Below are positions 23,120 to 28,823 of a DNA stretch of 28,823 nucleotides, piece by piece. Numbering within the stretch: the first letter of the stretch is position 1; each line of letters starts with the position of its first letter. Source of the stretch: JALZKA01 sp963725035 (lineage in GTDB: Bacteria; Actinomycetota; Thermoleophilia; Solirubrobacterales; 70-9). The position numbers and the translations under genes are program-made. The notes below the pieces were generated by a model. That model was not told where the DNA came from, ran no database searches, and saw only the letters and a list, made by a program, of their open reading frames with translations. The stretch lies in contig CAVRWX010000016.1 of assembly GCA_963725035.1 (NCBI GenBank), positions 1 through 28,823 of the forward strand, written 5' to 3'.

Positions 23120-24016
23120 TTGAGTCCTGACGTAGTTCGCTCCGAAGAGCGGTTCGCCCGAGTGGGTGAGCTAGAGCTCTGCTGGCAACAGTTCGGCCTG
23201 GATGGCGACCCGCCCCTGCTCATGATCATGGGCCTGGGGGCGCAGATGATCCTGTGGCCCGACGAGGTCTGCGAACTCATCGCAGCGGAGGGCTTTCGGG
23301 TCATCCGATTCGACAACCGCGATGCGGGGCGCTCGACGGTCCTCGCGGATGCGCCGACGGGGACGGTCCCCCGAGCGCTCGCGGGTGAGATCCCACCTGG
23401 GTCTTACTCGCTGTCCGACATGGCGGGCGACGCCGCAGGGCTCTTGGACGCGCTCGGGATCGATGCGGCCCACGTCGTCGGCGCGTCGCTCGGCGGGATG
23501 ATTGCCCAGACGCTTGTGATCGAGCACCCAGAGCGCGTGCTCTCGCTGGCGTCGATCATGTCGACGACCGGCGACCGCTCGGTCGGGGAGACGAGCCAGG
23601 CGGGGCTCGAAGCGCTGACCGCCGTGCCGCCGCCGGACCGCGACGGGTACGTCGCGACGCTCCTGGAGGCGCGGCGAAAGATCGGATCGCCGGGGTTCCC
23701 GTTCGACGAGGAGCGCTCACGGGGGATCGCCCGTCGCTCGTTCGACCGCGGCTTTCACCCGAAGGGCACGGTGCGCCAGACGATCGCGATCATCCTTTCG
23801 GGCGACCGGACCGAGCGCCTGGCGGAGATCAAGGTCCCCACCGTCGTGATCCACGGCGAGGACGATCCGCTGATCGGCGTCTCGGGCGGCAGAGCGACCG
23901 CCGCCGCCATACCGGGCTCGAAGCTGATCGTGATTCCAGGCATGGGCCACGACTGGCCCGCCGGGGTGTGGGAGCGCGTTGCCGACGCGATTGTGGAGAA
24001 CGCAAGATCGGAGTAG
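23120..24016 (+). CDS. Alpha/beta hydrolase
   Basis: This is a 298-residue alpha/beta hydrolase. LLMIMGLGAQMILWPDEV, RFDNRDAGRS and the nucleophile elbow VVGASLGGM (Ser123) are followed by acid Asp in GEDDPLIG and base His in PGMGHDWP. The MGLG ... FDNRDAGRS pattern is common in actinobacterial hydrolases and resembles RdmC/aclacinomycin methylesterase-like proteins. The true substrate is unknown. The start is TTG 23120; the ribosome site is weak. A good promoter match lies 64-92 nt upstream. The RTX-like gene follows almost immediately. Confidence 0.88.
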   Translation: MSPDVVRSEERFARVGELELCWQQFGLDGDPPLLMIMGLGAQMILWPDEVCELIAAEGFRVIRFDNRDAGRSTVLADAPTGTVPRALAGEIPPGSYSLSDMAGDAAGLLDALGIDAAHVVGASLGGMIAQTLVIEHPERVLSLASIMSTTGDRSVGETSQAGLEALTAVPPPDRDGYVATLLEARRKIGSPGFPFDEERSRGIARRSFDRGFHPKGTVRQTIAIILSGDRTERLAEIKVPTVVIHGEDDPLIGVSGGRATAAAIPGSKLIVIPGMGHDWPAGVWERVADAIVENARSE

Positions 24017-24026
24017 CGTGTCGAGG

Positions 24027-25220
24027 ATGAAGCGGGGGCTTCAGGCAGTTGCGGTGGCGGTCGGGGCTTGGCTCACGCTTGTCACTTGCGCTGACGCGGC
24101 GACGCTCGCGGTCGTTCAAGAGGCCGAGAACGAAATCGTCTTCTACGAGGCCGAGCCGGGGGAGGAGAACCGCGTCCGCGCCGAGTCCGTGGCGGGCCTG
24201 ATCACCGTCAGGGACATGGGTGCGCAGGTGATCGCAGGCAACGAGTGCTTGCAGGTCTCCGCGCACGAGGCGACGTGCCAGCGGAACGCCGCCTTCCCGA
24301 TTCAGCCCGTCGCTGCGGACCTCGGCAATGGAGCCGACCGCGCGAAGGCGCCTTCCGGAATCTCCTGGCTCAACCTCGAAGGCGGCCCCGGCGACGACGA
24401 CCTCGAAGGCGGAGGCGGATTCGACCACATCAACGGAGGAACCGGCGGGGATCGAATGGACGGGAAGGGCGGATCTGGCGATTTCGTCTCCTACTTCGAC
24501 CCTGACCGGGAAGATGACGTCAGGGTCACGCTTGACGACGATGCGTCGAACGACGGCGGCAACCAGGACGACGACGGCAACGACCGCGTGCTGAACATGG
24601 AATCCGCAGCCGGCGGCGCCGGCGACGATCACCTCTTCGGGACGGATGGGGAGAACACCCTCACGGGGCAGAACGGCGCGGACGTCATCGAGGGCATGGG
24701 CGGCGAGGACACCATCTTCGGCGGCGAGGGCGCGGACGTCGTTCGCGGCGGCGGCGGCCCTGATGGGCTTCAGCCGCAGGCGGGCGCGGACGAGACCTTC
24801 GGCGGCGCGGGCCAAGACGTCTTGTTGCTAGGCGCTGACGGACGGCCGGATCTGTACGACGGAGGCGGCGATCCCGGTGACGAGATCAACGTGGGGACGG
24901 GCTCATTCCGGGTCGAGCTGGACGGCAAGGCAAACGACGGCCTCTGCGACCAGTCGCCGTGCGCGACATCGAGCGAGAAAGACAACGTGAGGGACTTTGC
25001 GACCTTGAGCGGCGGCTTCGGCTCGGACCTCCTTATCGGCTCGAGCGAGAACGAGTTCTTCGAGCCGTCTCAGGGGGCCGACGTCGTGAAGGCAAAAGGC
25101 GGGGACGATGAGGTCTCACTCAACCCGGGCGACGGCGCCGACGACGTCCTCTGCGGCGGGGGGGTCGACACCGTCGACGGCGAGCAGCTTGAAGACGAGC
25201 TGGTTGACTGCGAGAACTAG
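24027..25220 (+). CDS. Secreted Asp/Gly-rich RTX-like (calcium-binding repeat) protein
   Basis: This is a 397-residue protein with a Sec signal peptide (residues 1 to about 24, KRGLQAVAVAVGAWLTL, cleavage likely after ADA). The mature part has an N-terminal region of about 95 residues. It is followed by degenerate GGxGxDxx repeats such as GGPGDDDLEGGGG, GGAGDDHLFG, GQNGADVIEG, GGEDTIFGGEGADVVRGGGG and GGAGQDVLLLG, which resemble hemolysin-type calcium-binding beta-roll repeats. A second set near the C-terminus has GGFGSDLLIGS. No catalytic domain is visible, so a structural, calcium-binding or surface role is inferred. The start is ATG 24027; GTG 24018 in frame is nearly as likely because GGAG at 24010-24013 is well spaced for it. 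The stop shares CTAG with the convergent patatin gene. Confidence 0.82.
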   Translation: MKRGLQAVAVAVGAWLTLVTCADAATLAVVQEAENEIVFYEAEPGEENRVRAESVAGLITVRDMGAQVIAGNECLQVSAHEATCQRNAAFPIQPVAADLGNGADRAKAPSGISWLNLEGGPGDDDLEGGGGFDHINGGTGGDRMDGKGGSGDFVSYFDPDREDDVRVTLDDDASNDGGNQDDDGNDRVLNMESAAGGAGDDHLFGTDGENTLTGQNGADVIEGMGGEDTIFGGEGADVVRGGGGPDGLQPQAGADETFGGAGQDVLLLGADGRPDLYDGGGDPGDEINVGTGSFRVELDGKANDGLCDQSPCATSSEKDNVRDFATLSGGFGSDLLIGSSENEFFEPSQGADVVKAKGGDDEVSLNPGDGADDVLCGGGVDTVDGEQLEDELVDCEN

Positions 25221-25879
25221 CGCGCGCTGGGCCCATCAGCGCGCGTGCGGGCGCCGTTGCCGTTCGTCTCGTAGATAGCCGAGCCGGGGCGGAGGTCGGC
25301 GAGGCTCATCGACGGCCACTCGGAGACGGGACCCTTGGGGCGGTGGATCTTCTCGGGGCGGGACGCCTTCGGCAGCTTGGCGAGTAGCTCGGCGTTCTCG
25401 GGCGCGTTCAGCTGTCGCTTGACGGTCTCGATCGCGACCTCGAGCGTGCGGTGCTGGTTCTTGCGGCTCATGAGGTTGGGGCCCATCGAGTCGAGGTCCT
25501 CCTTTTGGGGCTGGATGAGGACGACGCCGGTGCCGCGATTGCGCATGGTGCGAGCCTCGGTGCCGAGCCGGCGCCCCGAGGCGCCGCGGACGGCGCGCGC
25601 TCCCCATTCGAGCGGGTTCCACTGGCGGGTGGGGTGAAGGGAGGAGGTGGGGTTGAGGCAGATAACGAGGTCCATGTGGGCGTCGCGCAGGATGTCGAGG
25701 TTCGAGGTGGAGTACATGCCCCCGTCGACGTAGCGGCGCCCGGCGATGGTGACCGGGTGGTAGAAGCCAGGGATGGCGCAGGAGGCCGCGACGGCGTCGG
25801 CTAGTTCGGCCTTGGGCGACTTCGGACGGCCGAAGACGGTGCGGCGCCCGGTGGCGTAGTCGCAGGCGATGACTCGCAT
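25217..25879 (-). pseudogene. Patatin-like phospholipase, C-terminal fragment (frameshifted)
   Basis: This continues the gene that starts at 26350. RVIACDYATGRRTVFG, AVAASCAIPGFYHPV and RRYVDGGMYSTSN with the catalytic-dyad Asp in DGG complete the patatin hydrolase core. A basic tail of about 110 residues follows (KNQHRTLEVAIETVKRQL). The ATG at 25879 is internal to the family sequence, so this is not expected to be a real independent start. The stop TAG overlaps the RTX-like gene stop by CTAG. Together the two pieces would encode a cytoplasmic lipid acyl hydrolase of the RssA type. Confidence 0.82.
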
Positions 25880-26350
25880 GTCCTGGGTGTGGGCTCCAGC
25901 CCTCGCCGGACGAGCGGCGGACGATGTCCTTGAGCGGCTCGGTCGAGACGAAACCGCGCGGCAGCCAGCCGGCGGCGATGGAGGCGGGCGGGTAGCTGAA
26001 CGGCTCGCGCGTGGTGCGCATGGCGAGCTCCCAGGAGCCGGGGCCGATCGGCGGCCAGGCCTTGGCGAGGCGGAAGGTGGCGCCGGCGGAGCGGTCGGCG
26101 TCGGCAGCGGGGCTCCCGTGGGCGTCGGTCAGGCCGTCGATGGTCTCGCCGGCCGAGTGGGCGACCATGAACCAGATGGGCGTGCCCGACGCGACGATCG
26201 AGCCGATCATGGAGCCGGCGGAGGTGCCGACGATGCGAGTTGCCTCCATCGGGTCCCAGCCGGTCTCGCGTGGCGAGGGCGGAGAGCGCCTCCGGTGAGC
26301 CATGCGCCGCCTTGGATTCCGCCCGCGCCGAGGACTAGTCCCACCCTCAT
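25880..26350 (-). pseudogene. Patatin-like phospholipase, N-terminal fragment (frameshifted)
   Basis: ATG 26350 begins RVGLVLGAGGIQGGAWLTGG, the glycine-rich oxyanion loop of bacterial patatin-like lipases. The frame is then lost twice (about 26290 and 26272). It resumes with ETGWDPMEATRIVGTSAGSMIGS, which holds the nucleophile motif G-T-S-A-G, and continues through FVSTEPLKDIVRR. A third shift at about 25885 moves the remainder (MRVIACDYATGRR) to the frame of the C-terminal fragment. Without the shifts the protein would be about 375 residues, normal for the family. It is divergent from lemA. Confidence 0.8.
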
Positions 26351-26401
26351 GGTGCCCGGAAGGCTATCCAGAGGTACGGCTGGCAAGCCTTTCCGCGTAG
26401 G

Positions 26402-26980
26402 TTGCTGGCCGTGTCCCTGGGGGTCATCATCGCTTTGGCGGTTGTCGCCTCTGGTCGCTCTGTGGGTGGTGGTGACCTACAACCGCCTCGTGCAGCTGCG
26501 CCTGGCGTGCGAGAGCTCGTGGTCGCAGATCGACGTCGCGTTCCGGCTCAGGCACGACTTGGTGCCGCGCCTTGCCGAGGCGGTCGCGGGCTACGCGGGC
26601 ATGAGCGCCAGACGTTCGAGAATGTGGCGGAGGCGCGCTCGCGCGCGGTTGCGGCGAACGATGCGGCTCCGGCGGCTCGCGGGGCCGGCGAGGCGGTGCT
26701 TGGCGCCGCGATCGGTCCGGCGTTGCTGCTGGCCGAGAACTACCCTGAGCTGCTCGCAACCGAGAACTTCACGCAGCTCCAGACCGAGCTTTCCTTGGTC
26801 GAAGAGAAGATCTCCATCACCCGCCGCGTCTACAACGACACGGTGGAGACGTACAACACGAAAATCCAGGTGTTCCCGCCAGTGATCGTCGCGAGCCTGT
26901 TCGGATTCGATCGCCGCGAGTTCTTCGACGCTCCGGTCGAGGCGGAGACAGCACCTGAGGTGAGCGTGGGCGGCACGTGA
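26402..26980 (+). pseudogene. LemA-family membrane protein (frameshifted)
   Basis: LemA proteins are small, with an N-terminal membrane helix and a cytoplasmic helical domain; their role is unclear. The expected sequence can be read only by changing frame. SLGVIIALAVVA is followed, after an extra base at about 26450, by LVALWVVVTYNRLVQLRL and SSWSQIDVAFRLRHDLVPRL in another frame. A second shift at about 26603 returns to HERQTFENVAEARSRAVAAN, LLLAENYPELLATENFTQLQ, EEKISITRRVYNDTV and the FPPVIVASLFGF end. All LemA blocks are present at the right spacing, so the protein was functional recently or the sequence has errors. The start is TTG 26402 or GTG 26411. The end overlaps the DUF2207 gene (GTGA). 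Confidence 0.85.
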
Positions 26981-28823
26981 AGATCGCCGGCCGCATTATC
27001 TGGCGCCTGGTCTTCCTGGCGATCTTCGGCGGGATCCTCTATGCGATCGGGCTCGTCAACTGGAGCGAGGTCGAAAAGAGCTTCCGGATCGACCGGGCGG
27101 ATGTGCGGGTGGAGGTGCAGGACGATGGGAGCCTTCACGTCACCGAACAACTCACCTACGACTTCACCGGCAACTTCTCGGGCGCGTTTCGCGACATTCC
27201 GCTGGCGGCGGGTGTAACGGCGCGCAACGTTCGCGGTGAGCGAGGCGGGGGAGGACTACGAGCCGGGCGGCGCGACCGGCTTGGGCTCGTACGACCGGCC
27301 GGGGACCTTCGGCGCCGAGCAGCTCACAATCACGGAGCCGGACGGCGGGCCGACGAAGGGCTTCCGCGTCGTGTGGCACTACGAGGCGGATTCCGAGGAG
27401 CGCGTCTTTCAGCTCGACTACGACGTCACGGGAGTTGTCGAGGCCTACGACGACGTGATCTACGTGCCGTGGGCGGTGTGGGGGAGCCAGTGGGAGTTCT
27501 GCGCTCGACGACCTTCACGCGGAGATCGCGCTTGCGGATGGCGACGAGCAGCCCGAGGGCGCCTGGCTTCGCCCGCGGGGGCTGGGCGTAGACCCCGAGA
27601 TGGCCCCGGCTCGGCGTCCGTCGACGTCGAGCGGCTGCCTTCAGGGAGGAAGCCGACATGACCGCCGTGTTTCCGCGGAGCGCGGTGAGCTCGGTCGATG
27701 GCGCCCAGGTCGAGGAGGGCGACGGGCTCGAGACGATCCTCGCCGAGGAGGAGGAGATCGACGACGACCAGGGGCTCATCTCCAAGGCGGCAGCGTTCGT
27801 CGGCGCGAACGTGATTCCGGTGGAGATCGTGTGGACGATCCTCGTCCTGCTTGGCGCCGCGTACCTCTACATCCGGGCGCGCGAAGGGCGGGTCGAAGGC
27901 GTCCCGAGATATCTGCCCGAGCCGCCGTCGGACGACTCGCCGGCGCTGGCGTACGCGTACGCGCAGGAGGGCGAGTTCGACGACCGGCTCGTGCTGGCGA
28001 CGCTGCTCGACCTCGTGGACCGTGGCTTCTATGAGTCGAAGGCGAGCGGAAGGCAAGGAGATGGACCTGGTCCTGTCGATTCCCGAGAAGCGCCCGTCGG
28101 TCGATGACCTCGAGAAGTACGAGGCGAAGGCGATGGACTTCTTCGACGATCTTCTGAACGACGGCGGCCCGTGCGAACTCGGAAAGCTCAAGGAGCGCAT
28201 CCCCGCAGCATTCGGGCACGTGGCGGGCGCGGTGGGAATCGCTGACGACGGCTCTTGACGAAGTGGAGAAGGGCAAGCTCGAGTGGAGCCTGACGCTGGT
28301 GCACGCACGCACAACTCTGGCGCTCACGGCCTTCGTCGGCTACCTGGCGTCCTGCTCCTCTACTTCGACCGCACGCATCTTGTCTCGATCCCGCTGTTCG
28401 CGATGGTCGCGGGGATGCTGTTCATCTACCTGCTGCCGCAGCGCCACCTGAAGCGCATCGATCCCGAGAGCCGGCAGAGGAACGCCGAGTGGACGGCGTT
28501 CTCGCGTGGACGGAGGACTTCCCGCGGCTCTCCGACGACCCGACCGCGACGCTCCTTCTGTGGCGGCGGATCATCGTCTACGCCGTCGCGTTCGGAACCG
28601 CCGAGCGGGTGATCGGCTCGGGCAGGATCCCGGAGCCGGTGGTGCGAGGAGGCGATCTCGAGCGGGGTCTGGCTGGTGCCGCACTGGGTGGAATGGACTC
28701 GGGCGTCACCCCGAGCTTCGACGGCTTCGCGTCGGCTTCTCGAGCCAGGTCGCACCGTGCAGTCGTCGTCGGGCGGCGGGGGAGGGGGCGGTTTCTCGGG
28801 CGGGGGCGGAGGCTTCTCGGGCG
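26977..28823 (+). pseudogene. DUF2207 membrane protein (frameshifted, runs off the window)
   Basis: DUF2207 proteins have an N-terminal helix, an extracytoplasmic beta domain, central membrane helices, a cytoplasmic part and a Gly/Ser-rich tail; they usually sit beside lemA, as here. GTG 26977 starts a hydrophobic helix (LVFLAIFGGILYAIGLVNW) followed by VEVQDDGSLHVTEQLTYDF and FRDIPL. The family sequence then hops between frames near 27233, 27497, 27608, 27637, 28050, 28225, 28345, 28503 and after 28740. Recognisable pieces are DYDVTGVVEAYDDVIYVPWA, IPVEIVWTILVLLGAAYLYI, LATLLDLVDRGFYESK, DLLNDGG, LLLYFDRTHLVSIPLF, RWTEDFPRLSDDP and a closing GGGGFSGGGGGFSG. The gene is incomplete at the 3' end. 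A strong membrane-protein call, but no function is known. Confidence 0.83.

Noticed and set aside
24372..25160. Gly-rich repeats as a PE-PGRS or silk-like protein
   Set aside because: Asp is placed regularly in GGxGxD units and there is a Sec signal peptide, which fits RTX-like calcium-binding repeats better.
25236..26303. A single 355-residue protein on the minus strand as an independent gene
   Set aside because: Its first half is the patatin nucleophile region, but past about 25885 it becomes His/Arg/Pro-rich shadow while the true patatin sequence continues in another frame.

Overview
The window is about 28.8 kb of high-GC, gene-dense bacterial DNA. GTG and TTG starts are frequent, genes abut or overlap (ATGA, GTGA, TTGA junctions), and no intergenic gap is longer than about 110 bp. 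The gene content (MoaD-MoaE fusion, DUF6457, DUF2993/LmeA-like protein, MMPL transporter, FdhF/YdeP-type oxidoreductase) suggests an Actinomycetota genome, perhaps Thermoleophilia/Solirubrobacterales. That placement is an inference from gene content and composition. No tRNA, rRNA, CRISPR array, transposase or phage gene was seen.

Region 1 (1-12.7 kb) is a molybdenum island. It holds a molybdate ABC importer (modA partial, modB, modC), a DUF6457 protein, a MOSC protein, a small acidic membrane protein, a molybdopterin oxidoreductase broken by frameshifts, fdhD, an intact FdhF/YdeP-type molybdopterin oxidoreductase, mobA, moeA, a fused moaD-moaE, moaC and a mogA/moaB-type gene. Together these cover molybdate uptake, several late steps of cofactor assembly (dithiolene formation, Mo insertion, nucleotide addition, sulfuration) and two client enzymes. 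moaA and moeB are not in the window.

Region 2 (12.6-14.6 kb, minus strand) has a calcineurin-like phosphoesterase followed by a membrane protein of unknown function. Region 3 (14.6-21.6 kb, plus strand) is the most striking part. A single 1168-residue polypeptide joins an aldehyde dehydrogenase to a long-chain-alcohol-oxidase-type GMC flavoprotein. It is followed by a DhlA-like haloalkane dehalogenase with a complete catalytic set, and an overlapping MMPL exporter. Read as a pathway, the dehalogenase would turn R-X into R-OH, the GMC half R-OH into R-CHO, and the ALDH half R-CHO into R-COOH. Two proteins would carry out the whole haloalkane-to-carboxylate conversion.

Region 4 (21.6-28.8 kb) has two alpha/beta hydrolases, a DUF2993 membrane-anchored protein, a secreted Asp/Gly-rich RTX-like repeat protein, a patatin-like phospholipase, LemA and a DUF2207 protein that runs off the end. 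From about 25.88 kb to the end, the patatin, lemA and DUF2207 genes are broken by many single-base frameshifts, although the family sequence continues in the other frames. The same happens at about 4.35-4.91 kb. The rest of the window shows no detectable frameshift. Local sequence or assembly error is the likeliest cause, with true gene decay the alternative.
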